A DNA stretch of 20,770 nucleotides from Campylobacterales bacterium (GTDB lineage: Bacteria > Campylobacterota > Campylobacteria > Campylobacterales > SZUA-545), in the NCBI GenBank assembly GCA_025800305.1, contig JAOXRY010000462.1, positions 1 to 20,770 on the forward strand, written 5' to 3'. The notes beneath the pieces are model-generated. The model did no database searches, was not told the DNA's origin, and was given only the letters and a program-made list of their open reading frames with translations. Every line of letters starts with the position of its first letter. The first letter of the stretch is position 1. Position numbers and translations under genes: made by a program. This document shows, piece after piece, positions 14,207 through 20,770 of the stretch.

Positions 14207-15493
14207 ATGACTGTACTAAATACAAATGATACTAATTTTAATAAAGAATTTGATGAACTTTTAAAAAGAGGTCACATGGACATTGAGTCTGTGACTGCTA
14301 CTGTTTCTAATATTATTAACGAAGTAAAAAATGATGGAGATAAAGCTTTAATAGAACATATCTCAAAATTTGATAGATGGACTCCAGCTTCAGCTTCAGA
14401 TCTTATTGTTACTCCAGAAGAGATGAAAGAGGCTTTTGACAATATTGATGAGAAATTAAAAGAGTCGATCCAGACAAGCTATGATCGTATAAAATCTTTC
14501 CATGAAAAGCAGATGCCAAAATCTTGGATGGACTTTGAAGAGAATGGAACTGTTTTAGGACAAAAAGTTACTGCTGTAGACAAGGCTGGTCTTTATATTC
14601 CTGGTGGAAAGGCTGCTTATCCAAGTTCTGTTTTAATGAACGCTATTCCTGCAATTGTTGCAGGTGTGAAAGAGATTGTTGTTTGTGTTCCAAGCCCAGA
14701 CAATGAGCTTAACTCTTTAGTATTAGCAACAGCTCATCTTTGTGGAATTAAAAAAATGTACAAAGTTGGTGGAGCAAGTGCTATTGCTGCTATGGCTTTT
14801 GGTACAAATACGATTCCAAAAACTGATGTAATTACAGGTCCAGGAAATATCTTTGTTGCTACAGCTAAAAAACTTGTTTTTGGTGAAGTAAATATCGATA
14901 TGATTGCTGGTCCTAGTGAAATTGGGATCTTAGCTGATGAGACAGCTAATCCAAAGTATGTTGCTATAGATCTTCTAAGCCAAGCTGAACACGATGAGAT
15001 GGCTTCTAGTATTTTAATTACTACGTCTCAAGATCTAGCTGATAAAACACTGGTTGAGATTGAAAACTTCTTAAAAACACTTTCGAGAACTGAGATTGCA
15101 TCAAAGTCTATCAAAGATAGAGGAGCAATTATTATTACAAAAGATATGGATGAAGCAATAGAACTTATGAATGAGATTGCACCAGAGCACTTAGAGGTTC
15201 TAACAGACAATCCATTTAATTTCGTTCCAAAAATCAGACACGCTGGAGCAATTTTCCTTGGTGAAAATACACCAGAGCCTATTGGTGATTATGTTGCTGG
15301 TCCTAACCACACTCTTCCAACAGGAGGAACGGCGAAATTTTTTTCACCACTTGGTGTTGATAACTTCTTGAAAAAATCTTCTATTATCTCATTTAGTAAA
15401 CAAGCTATTGTAGATTTAGGAGAAAAAACAGCTAGATTTGCTGATACAGAAGGCTTAACAGCTCATAGTCAAAGTATTAGAGAGAGACTATAA
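14207..15493 (+). CDS. hisD: Histidinol dehydrogenase
   Basis: HisD oxidises L-histidinol in two NAD-dependent steps to L-histidine, ending histidine synthesis in the cytoplasm; it is a zinc enzyme and a homodimer. The 428 residues match the usual length. Diagnostic stretches are AGLYIPGGKAAYPSSVLMN, DVITGPGNIFVATAKK, DMIAGPSEIGILADE, LSQAEHDEMASS (Zn-site Gln/His), IAPEHLEVL and IGDYVAGPNHTLPTGG (Zn-site Asp and His). The start follows a short leader with TAGGTAAG ahead of the ATG. It lies 44 bases after the UDG-like gene. A TATAAT at 14190-14195 is very close to the start and would give an almost leaderless message, so I leave its use open. No other his genes are in the window. Confidence 0.97.
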   Translation: MTVLNTNDTNFNKEFDELLKRGHMDIESVTATVSNIINEVKNDGDKALIEHISKFDRWTPASASDLIVTPEEMKEAFDNIDEKLKESIQTSYDRIKSFHEKQMPKSWMDFEENGTVLGQKVTAVDKAGLYIPGGKAAYPSSVLMNAIPAIVAGVKEIVVCVPSPDNELNSLVLATAHLCGIKKMYKVGGASAIAAMAFGTNTIPKTDVITGPGNIFVATAKKLVFGEVNIDMIAGPSEIGILADETANPKYVAIDLLSQAEHDEMASSILITTSQDLADKTLVEIENFLKTLSRTEIASKSIKDRGAIIITKDMDEAIELMNEIAPEHLEVLTDNPFNFVPKIRHAGAIFLGENTPEPIGDYVAGPNHTLPTGGTAKFFSPLGVDNFLKKSSIISFSKQAIVDLGEKTARFADTEGLTAHSQSIRERL

Positions 15494-15500
15494 GAGAAGA

Positions 15501-15527
15501 ATACCAAACACGAAATGTGTTTGGTAT
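15501..15527. terminator. Hairpin between convergent hisD and the 86-residue gene
   Basis: ATACCAAACAC (15501-15511) and GTGTTTGGTAT (15517-15527) are perfect 11-bp arms around GAAAT. The hairpin sits just after the hisD stop and between two converging genes, so a bidirectional terminator is likely. No T-tract follows on either strand, so it may need Rho or act mainly as a 3' stabiliser. Confidence 0.6.
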
Positions 15528-15553
15528 AAACGAAGAGAAAATTTACAGCTAGT

Positions 15554-15814
15554 CTAAGCTACTTTTTTTTTATTCAAGTACCCTAAAAGCTCAGACTTAA
15601 CCTCTTCAAGTTTTTCGACTGCACTTACGATGTTTTCAAATTCATCTAAAATACCATCTTCTGCCCATTGGTTTAAGTAGGGAGGCTTTTCAGTCTTTCC
15701 ACTACGATAGGCTGTGAAGCTATAGAGATTAGTATCTGCCATTTTAAGCAAAATCTTAATCTCTTGCATCGAATCTTCAAGGTTGTGAATAGAGTTTTCT
15801 AAACTTTCTTCCAT
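15554..15814 (-). CDS. Conserved-looking hypothetical protein, 86 residues
   Basis: A small acidic, largely helical protein without signal peptide or membrane segment. AAGGAG lies a few bases before the ATG, and codon use is like the neighbours, so it is probably real. Helical heptad-like stretches (MEESLENSIHNLEDSMQEIK and SAVEKLEEVKSELLGYL) flank a central segment with YRSGKTEKPPYLNQWAEDG. I do not recognise a family. It lies downstream of rpoD on the same strand, separated by the GC-rich foldable element, and convergent with hisD. Confidence 0.75.
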   Translation of the reverse strand: MEESLENSIHNLEDSMQEIKILLKMADTNLYSFTAYRSGKTEKPPYLNQWAEDGILDEFENIVSAVEKLEEVKSELLGYLNKKKVA

Positions 15815-15885
15815 CGGTTGCTCCTTAATACAAGGAAAATAGCAATTAGTGTGCCAAAGTTTTTTTAGTTGGATTTATTATGAGT

Positions 15886-16040
15886 TACCGTTGCGGATAG
15901 TACCCTTCTACAAACGGCTTTGGAAGGGTCGCGGAAGCTATCGCTTCTACTGACCATTTCCTGCAGATGTTTGTAGGAGCGAAGCTCCCGCAACCACGAC
16001 GAAGCCGTTTTAAAATATCATTACCTGTAGTACGGCTTCA
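15886..16040. repeat. GC-rich REP-like foldable element between rpoD and the 86-residue gene
   Basis: This intergenic stretch is clearly more GC-rich than its surroundings and packed with inverted repeats. GTTGCGG (15890-15896) pairs with CCGCAAC (15988-15994); CTACAAAC (15908-15915) with GTTTGTAG (15969-15976); GAAGC (15934-15938) with GCTTC (15943-15947); and GGAGC (15976-15980) with GCTCC (15984-15988). AAGCCGTT (16002-16009) can pair with AACGGCTT (15913-15920) or, extended as GAAGCCGT, with ACGGCTTC (16032-16039). The TGTAGGAGC-hairpin module resembles REP sequences of other proteobacteria. It would be transcribed in the 3' region of the rpoD message. No gene is visible in 15815-16067. 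Confidence 0.65.
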
Positions 16041-16067
16041 CACCAACAGATACTTTAAAAACGAGAA

Positions 16068-17936
16068 TTAATCTTCGATATAATTCTTTAAAGCTCTACC
16101 AACCTTAGGATGCTTAAGCTTTTTAATAGCACTAGATTCAATTTGTCTAACTCTCTCTCTAGTTACATTTAGTTGTTTACCAATCTCTTCAAGAGTTCTA
16201 TCGCTTTCATCATCAAGTAAACCAAATCTCATTGAGATAACAGCTTTTTCTCTGTCATTCAGTTGATCAAGAACATCACCAATTTGACCTTTCAGGTCTC
16301 TTTTCATAACAGAATCAACTGGGTTAATTGAGTTCTCATCTTGAACGAAATCACCAAACTTACCATCATCATCATTACCAATAGGGGCTTCAAGAGAGAT
16401 AGGCTCTTTTGTGATTTTGATTACGTTTTTTACTTTATCAAGCGGAAGTTCAACCTCTTTTGCGATTGTCTCATCATCTGGCTCTCTTCCATTTTCTTGG
16501 ATATATTTTCTTGTTACTTTGTTAATTCTATTGATTGTCTCAATCATGTGAATTGGAATTCTAATTGTTCTTGCTTGGTCAGCAATGGCTCTTGAAATCG
16601 CTTGTCTAATCCACCAAGTTGCATATGTAGAGAATTTATACCCTTTCTCATACTCAAACTTATCAACAGCTTTCATAAGACCGATGTTTCCTTCTTGGAT
16701 TAGATCTAAGAAAGGAAGACCTCTATTTGTATATCTTTTTGCAATTGATACAACAAGTCTTAGGTTAGATTTCGCCATTCTAACTTTTGCTTTATCAGAG
16801 ATTCTCTTACCTCTTTTGATTTGCTCTAGAACATCAATTAATTGTTCTTCTGTTAGGTTAAATTTATCTTGACTTGCTTCTTTTGTCTGGATAAGTTTTT
16901 TAATATCCATATAAACATTAACCATAGTTGTTTCAGGAACTGCTTTTGCAACTTCCTCTTTTGTCATAGTTGTGATCTTTTCTAAGATCTTTGCATGGTT
17001 CTCTTTTAATGTATCGTTAAAAAGTGGAAGTTTATACTCTAGTTTTCCCAACTCTTTGTCAAAATATGAATCACTTTTTAGTGAAGCTTCCATAGCTTTT
17101 ACAAGCTCAGAAATCAACTTTGATGTTGGACCTAAATCCATTAGTTTTTCTTTTACGACACTTTTTTTAGCTGTACTTGCAAAAACACCTTGTGCTTTTG
17201 CCTCCTCTGTAGAGTCATCAATTGGTTTAGCATTTTGCTTTTCCCAATCTTTTTTCGCTTTATCTAAAGCTTTGAAGCTTGTCATTACAGCGTCAACTCT
17301 TTTTTTATCTTTACCAGTACCTACTTCTTTTTGAACATCATCGTCATCATCACCACCACTATCATCTTCAAAGCTTTTGAAAAGTTCTTTTACTCTTCTT
17401 TCTCTATTGATAAGTGCTTCTTTATAGTCAACAATAAAATTAATAAGATAAGGAACAGAACAAACAGCGTCAAGGATCATATCCTCTCCACCTTTGATTT
17501 CCATTGAGATCTCAATCTCTTCTTCTTTTGTTAGAAGGTGAATTTGTCCCATTTCTCTAAGGTACATTCTTACAGGTGAATCTGAACGTGACCACTCTAA
17601 AAGTTCTTTCTCTTTTAAAATAGAGTCTTCGTCTTCACCGTTCTCTCTTAGTTTTGCTAATGCTTCTTCTCTTGCTTTAAGATCTGCAGCATTTTTATCT
17701 TTGATAACTTCTGCAATTGTTAGAAGTTTCTTTTTATAGCTATCTTTATATTCTAAAATCTTTTTTAGCTGTGCTGCTGTTGGTGCTTTTTTAAGAACTT
17801 CAACAATCTCTTCAAAAGTTACATATTCATCTTTTTTATTTGCAAATACCTCTTCTAAAGGTGTTAACTTTGGTTTTTTTGCTGTAGTTTTCTTTGCTGC
17901 TGTCTTTTTCTTAGCAGTAGTCTCTTTAGTTGCCAT
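16068..17936 (-). CDS. rpoD: RNA polymerase housekeeping sigma factor RpoD (sigma-70)
   Basis: RpoD directs RNA polymerase to housekeeping promoters. The ATG at 17936 is preferred because GGAG (17943-17946) precedes it by six bases; starting at 17948 would place the ribosome site inside the gene. The product has 622 residues. It opens with a Lys/Ala/Thr-rich tail (KETTAKKKTAAKKTTAKKPK), then a region 1.1-like segment, region 1.2 (SPVRMYLREMGQIHLLTKEE), a long acidic non-conserved insert, region 2 (AKSNLRLVVSIAKRYTNRGL, GNIGLMKAVDKFEYEKGYKF, STYATWWIRQAISRAIADQA), region 3 and region 4.2 (TLEEIGKQLNVTRERVRQIE), the -35-binding HTH. It diverges from dapE across about 100 bases. Confidence 0.97.
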   Translation of the reverse strand: MATKETTAKKKTAAKKTTAKKPKLTPLEEVFANKKDEYVTFEEIVEVLKKAPTAAQLKKILEYKDSYKKKLLTIAEVIKDKNAADLKAREEALAKLRENGEDEDSILKEKELLEWSRSDSPVRMYLREMGQIHLLTKEEEIEISMEIKGGEDMILDAVCSVPYLINFIVDYKEALINRERRVKELFKSFEDDSGGDDDDDVQKEVGTGKDKKRVDAVMTSFKALDKAKKDWEKQNAKPIDDSTEEAKAQGVFASTAKKSVVKEKLMDLGPTSKLISELVKAMEASLKSDSYFDKELGKLEYKLPLFNDTLKENHAKILEKITTMTKEEVAKAVPETTMVNVYMDIKKLIQTKEASQDKFNLTEEQLIDVLEQIKRGKRISDKAKVRMAKSNLRLVVSIAKRYTNRGLPFLDLIQEGNIGLMKAVDKFEYEKGYKFSTYATWWIRQAISRAIADQARTIRIPIHMIETINRINKVTRKYIQENGREPDDETIAKEVELPLDKVKNVIKITKEPISLEAPIGNDDDGKFGDFVQDENSINPVDSVMKRDLKGQIGDVLDQLNDREKAVISMRFGLLDDESDRTLEEIGKQLNVTRERVRQIESSAIKKLKHPKVGRALKNYIED

Positions 17937-17972
17937 AATAAACTCCATAAATCATTCGTGAGAAAAGAGCGG

Positions 17973-18023
17973 GATTTTACTTAAAATCTGCTTAATATAA
18001 CCTTAATTTTATTTTGTTACAAT
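17973..18023. promoter_or_regulatory. Divergent rpoD/dapE promoter region with a 16-bp palindrome
   Basis: Between the divergent genes, TACAAT (18018-18023) within TTGTTACAATGGG is a likely -10 element for dapE, about 30 bases before its ATG. GATTTTA (17973-17979) and TAAAATC (17982-17988) form a perfect inverted repeat around CT, 37-52 bases before the rpoD start. It overlaps TAAAAT, a possible minus-strand -10. No clear -35 is seen, as is common in Campylobacterota. Confidence 0.45.
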
Positions 18024-18052
18024 GGGATAAATTTTAAAATCAGGCTTAAATA

Positions 18053-19171
18053 ATGGAATTACAATCGGTTGATATACTAAAAAAATTAATCACTTACAAA
18101 ACTATCACTCCCAAAGAAGAAAATATCTATCAATATATATATTCATTTTTTGACGGCTGGGAAAAAATTCATTTTGATAGAAATGAGACAAAAAATCTTT
18201 TTATCTATAAAAAATTTGGAGAGGGTGAACACCTTTGTTTCGCTGGACATATTGATGTGGTTCCTCCAGGTGATGGTTGGGAAACAGATCCTTTTGAACC
18301 TATCGAAAAGGATGGAAAACTTTTTGGTAGAGGTACACAGGATATGAAAGGTGGTGTCGCTGCTTTTGTATCTGCTTGTAAAGATCTTAAAGAGTTTAAT
18401 GGAACTGTTTCTCTTCTTCTTACATCAGATGAAGAAGGTGATGCTTATGACGGAACTATTTTTGTTCTTGAAGAGTTAAAAAAGATGAAAATGCTTCCAG
18501 ATATGTGTGTTATAGCAGAGCCTACTTGTGAAGAAAAATTTGGAGACGCTATAAAAGTAGGAAGGCGTGGTTCTATTAATGGATATCTAACAATAGAAGG
18601 TTTTAGTGGGCATGCTGCATATCCTGAAAAATGTGATAATCCTCTTCATAATTTTGGAGATTTTCTCGCATCAGTTGCAGGATTAGATCTTGACAATGGT
18701 GATGATTTTTTTGCACCAAGTAAACTTGTTGTTACAGATTTAAGATCTGGTTATGAGGTTACAAATCTTACTCCTGGAAGTTTAAAGATGATGTTTAATG
18801 TTAGAAACTCAACCAATACAACAAAAGAAGATCTGGAAAAATTTGTAAAAACAAATCTAGAAAAATCAAATATCTCTAAATATCAACTAGAGCTAAAACA
18901 AGGCTCTTTTCCTTTTGTTACAAAAGAGGGAAAATATTCCAAAAGACTTGTAGAAACTATTTCAAAATCTATTGAAGAGATATCTGGTATTACTCCAAAA
19001 AGATCTACAGCTGGTGGTACTAGTGATGCTAGATTTATGGGACAGTTTGGAATTGATGTAATTGAGTTTGGAGTAATTAACGACACAATCCATTCACCAA
19101 ATGAGAGAACAACTATTAAAGAAATTGAGGATTTAGAAAAAGTATTTATAAATTTTTTAACCAATATTTAA
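18053..19171 (+). CDS. dapE: Succinyl-diaminopimelate desuccinylase
   Basis: DapE hydrolyses N-succinyl-LL-2,6-diaminopimelate to LL-diaminopimelate and succinate, for lysine and peptidoglycan synthesis. It is a two-zinc M20 metallohydrolase. The 372 residues carry all expected ligands: GHIDVVPPGDGW (His66), GRGTQDMKGG (Asp97), TSDEEGD (catalytic Glu127 and ligand Glu128), AEPTCE (Glu156) and INDTIHSPNERT (His347). The spacing matches characterised DapE (such as H67, D100, E134/E135, E163 and H349 in the Haemophilus enzyme). GRRGS and GFSGHAAYPE mark the start of the dimerisation domain. GGTSDARF favours DapE over related ArgE/CPG2 enzymes. It has only a weak ribosome site (AGGCTTAAATA) and is divergent from rpoD. 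Confidence 0.95.
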   Translation: MELQSVDILKKLITYKTITPKEENIYQYIYSFFDGWEKIHFDRNETKNLFIYKKFGEGEHLCFAGHIDVVPPGDGWETDPFEPIEKDGKLFGRGTQDMKGGVAAFVSACKDLKEFNGTVSLLLTSDEEGDAYDGTIFVLEELKKMKMLPDMCVIAEPTCEEKFGDAIKVGRRGSINGYLTIEGFSGHAAYPEKCDNPLHNFGDFLASVAGLDLDNGDDFFAPSKLVVTDLRSGYEVTNLTPGSLKMMFNVRNSTNTTKEDLEKFVKTNLEKSNISKYQLELKQGSFPFVTKEGKYSKRLVETISKSIEEISGITPKRSTAGGTSDARFMGQFGIDVIEFGVINDTIHSPNERTTIKEIEDLEKVFINFLTNI

Positions 19172-19182
19172 TATAGTTACTT

Positions 19183-19905
19183 ATGGATTTTCATAAGATT
19201 TACAAATTAACTAAAAACTGTTGTGTTCTCTACGTTGAAGACGATAAAAAGCTAAGAGAAGAGACTTCAGAAGTTTTTGAAGATCTCTTTCAAAAAACTG
19301 TTATTGCTATTGATGGAAAACAAGGTTTAGAGAAATATTTAGAATTTCATAAAGAGAGTGGAAAATTTTTTGATCTTGTAATAACTGATGTTGTTATGCC
19401 TCATATTAATGGAGTTGAGTTAACAAAAAAGATCTACGAAATTAATAAAGAACAGTTAATAATTGTTGTATCAGCATATAATGAACCTGAAGATTTAATT
19501 GAATTTGTCAATATAGGAATTGAACACTTTCTCACAAAACCTTTAGACTATAATAAAACCCTTGATGTCCTTTACCAAACAGTAAGAAAAATTCCAGCAA
19601 AAGAACCTACTACATCTAAGATTTTATTAAAAGATAATTACTACTGGGATAAAGAGACTCAACTTCTATTTTTCCAAAATAATACAATTAAGTTAACAAA
19701 AAAAGAGACGCATTTAATGGAGATATTTATTAAAAATGGTTCTCAAATCTCGAAGCTGGAAGAGATTCACACTAAGATCTGGTCTGACAGTAAATTTACA
19801 GATCTTAATACAATTATAAAACCTGTAGTGTCCAGATTGAGAAAAAAACTTCCTAAAGATAGTATAGAAAATATTTATGGACTTGGATATAGACTTATTT
19901 TCTAG
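19183..19905 (+). CDS. OmpR/PhoB-type two-component response regulator
   Basis: A 240-residue regulator: an N-terminal receiver domain with acidic pocket VEDDKK (Glu19, Asp20, Asp21), phospho-acceptor Asp69 in DLVITDVVMPHINGVEL, Ser97 in VVSAYNE and Lys119 in FLTKPLD, followed by a winged-helix DNA-binding domain (about residues 145-240, ending NIYGLGYRLIF). The recognition region is IIKPVVSRLRKKLP. It starts 11 bases after dapE. A gene encoding an exported ligand-binding domain begins 62 bases downstream, and could be the cognate sensor kinase. Directly repeated GCAACAC elements lie in the gap between them and may be its target. The signal and regulon are unknown. Confidence 0.92.
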   Translation: MDFHKIYKLTKNCCVLYVEDDKKLREETSEVFEDLFQKTVIAIDGKQGLEKYLEFHKESGKFFDLVITDVVMPHINGVELTKKIYEINKEQLIIVVSAYNEPEDLIEFVNIGIEHFLTKPLDYNKTLDVLYQTVRKIPAKEPTTSKILLKDNYYWDKETQLLFFQNNTIKLTKKETHLMEIFIKNGSQISKLEEIHTKIWSDSKFTDLNTIIKPVVSRLRKKLPKDSIENIYGLGYRLIF

Positions 19906-19911
19906 CTTCTG

Positions 19912-19931
19912 TGCAACACTTATGCAACACT
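19912..19931 (+). promoter_or_regulatory. Two 9-bp direct repeats, one helical turn apart (candidate response-regulator site)
   Basis: TGCAACACT occurs at 19912-19920 and again at 19923-19931, an 11-bp repeat period. OmpR/PhoB-type regulators bind tandem half-sites with 10-11 bp periodicity. The site lies right after such a regulator gene and 36 bases before the next ATG, so it could control the downstream gene. Confidence 0.5.
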
Positions 19932-19967
19932 ATTTTCATATACTTTTGATTTTAATTTAGGAGAAGT

Positions 19968-20770
19968 ATGAAGGTTATTTTCAAAATTTTTATCGTTTCC
20001 ATACTTATGTCTAACCTTCTGTTTTCACAATCTATAAATAATCATGAAAAAGTAAAACTCCAGCTTAAATGGAAGTATCAGTTTCAATTTGCAGGTTTTA
20101 TTACCGCTTTGGAAAAAGGATACTATAAAGATTTAGGCTTAGATGTTGAATTAATAGAATATGATGGAAAAACAGATCCATTAGAACAAATCAAAAATAG
20201 CAATATTGATTTCGCTCTTGGTGACTCAAACTTAGTCCTTCATGCTATGGAGAATGCTCCTATTGTAGGAGTTATGGCAATTTTTCAAGAATCCCCATAT
20301 ATCTTAATAGGATTAAAATCTTCTAATATCAAAACATTACAAGATATTGAAGGAAAACTTGTTGCATTATCTCAAGGTTCACAAGGAATCACTATTGAAG
20401 CAATGCTTAAAGCCCACAAGGTATCCTATCTTTCTACTACCTCCATTTTTAAAATAGAAGATCTCTATGACACAAAAGTCGAACTTTTTACAGGATATAT
20501 TACTAACGAACCCTTTATAGCAGAAGAAAGAAACATTGATATTATTACTTTTAATCCTAAGGACTATGGTTTTTCTGGGTATGGAGACATTCTTTATACT
20601 TCAAAAAAGTTTTTAAAAAACCATCCAAGGAGTGTTGAAAAATTCTATCTTGCTACAAAAAAAGGATGGGAATACGCTTTTTCAAATGTTGATGAAACTG
20701 TTGATTTAATCTATGACAAGTATAACTCTTTAAATAAATCAAAGAAATCTCTTTATTATGAAGCAATAGA
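19968..20770 (+). CDS. Exported NMT1/SsuA-type substrate-binding domain protein, possibly a sensor (3' end beyond window)
   Basis: An ATG at 19968, four bases after AGGAG (19959-19963), opens a frame that stays open to the window end (267 codons). The product has an N-terminal signal peptide (KVIFKIFIVSILMSNLLFSQ, about residues 2-21). The next part, KVKLQLKWKYQFQFAGFITA then LEKGYYKDLGLDVELIEY, and DPLEQIKNSNIDFALGDSN are hallmarks of NMT1/THI5-like periplasmic solute-binding proteins. In Campylobacterota this domain often precedes a membrane helix and a histidine kinase or GGDEF output. The adjacent response regulator supports a sensor kinase reading, but the output part is out of view. A free ABC-transporter binding protein is the alternative. 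Confidence 0.85.
   Translation, partial: MKVIFKIFIVSILMSNLLFSQSINNHEKVKLQLKWKYQFQFAGFITALEKGYYKDLGLDVELIEYDGKTDPLEQIKNSNIDFALGDSNLVLHAMENAPIVGVMAIFQESPYILIGLKSSNIKTLQDIEGKLVALSQGSQGITIEAMLKAHKVSYLSTTSIFKIEDLYDTKVELFTGYITNEPFIAEERNIDIITFNPKDYGFSGYGDILYTSKKFLKNHPRSVEKFYLATKKGWEYAFSNVDETVDLIYDKYNSLNKSKKSLYYEAI

Noticed and set aside
16341..17334. Plus-strand open frames opposite rpoD
   Set aside because: They are antisense to the conserved sigma regions, and no start signals support them.

Overview
The window is AT-rich, Gram-negative-type DNA that fits Campylobacterota (Arcobacter- or Sulfurimonas-like). The support is an RpoD with a very lysine-rich N-terminus, a giant FlgL behind a sigma-54-type promoter, a DapE-dependent lysine/DAP route and the overall codon use. 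The genus cannot be fixed from the sequence alone.

Layout. (1) Positions 1-1536 hold a same-strand run of small overlapping genes. Two or three look like orphan immunity proteins of polymorphic-toxin systems, behind the C-terminal end of an unidentified gene. (2) Positions 1764-8137 form a 6.3 kb island bounded by a 55-bp direct repeat of the 3' half of tRNA-Leu(CAA). The intact tRNA lies at the right end (8083-8167, minus strand) and the displaced 3' half at the left. The island has 12-bp repeats near both ends but no recognisable integrase. It carries an AbiEii-type nucleotidyltransferase toxin with its HTH antitoxin, and a restriction-modification-like module: a small HTH controller plus a C5-cytosine methyltransferase, convergent with a GHKL ATPase fused to a PD-(D/E)XK/Shedu-like nuclease domain. 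It also carries several decayed genes: a paralogous antitoxin, a Fic fragment, and unknown remnants. (3) Positions 8224-15493 are core chromosome: a sigma-54-type promoter, flgL, ftsK (apparently starting at ATT), a uracil-DNA-glycosylase-like gene and hisD, all on the plus strand. (4) Positions 15554-17936 on the minus strand carry rpoD, a compact GC-rich REP-like foldable element and a small unknown gene. (5) Positions 18053-20770 on the plus strand carry dapE, an OmpR-type response regulator and the beginning of a secreted NMT1/SsuA-type binding domain that may be the sensor partner.

The island is the most interesting part. In it, an HTH antitoxin and a frameshifted paralogue sit behind promoters with the same palindromic core (CGAATACCG), and two pseudogenes are both broken at an A7 run where A8 would restore the frame. 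The ATPase-nuclease/methyltransferase pair is a plausible little-studied defence module. Outside the island, the possible ATT start of ftsK and the foldable element after rpoD deserve a second look.
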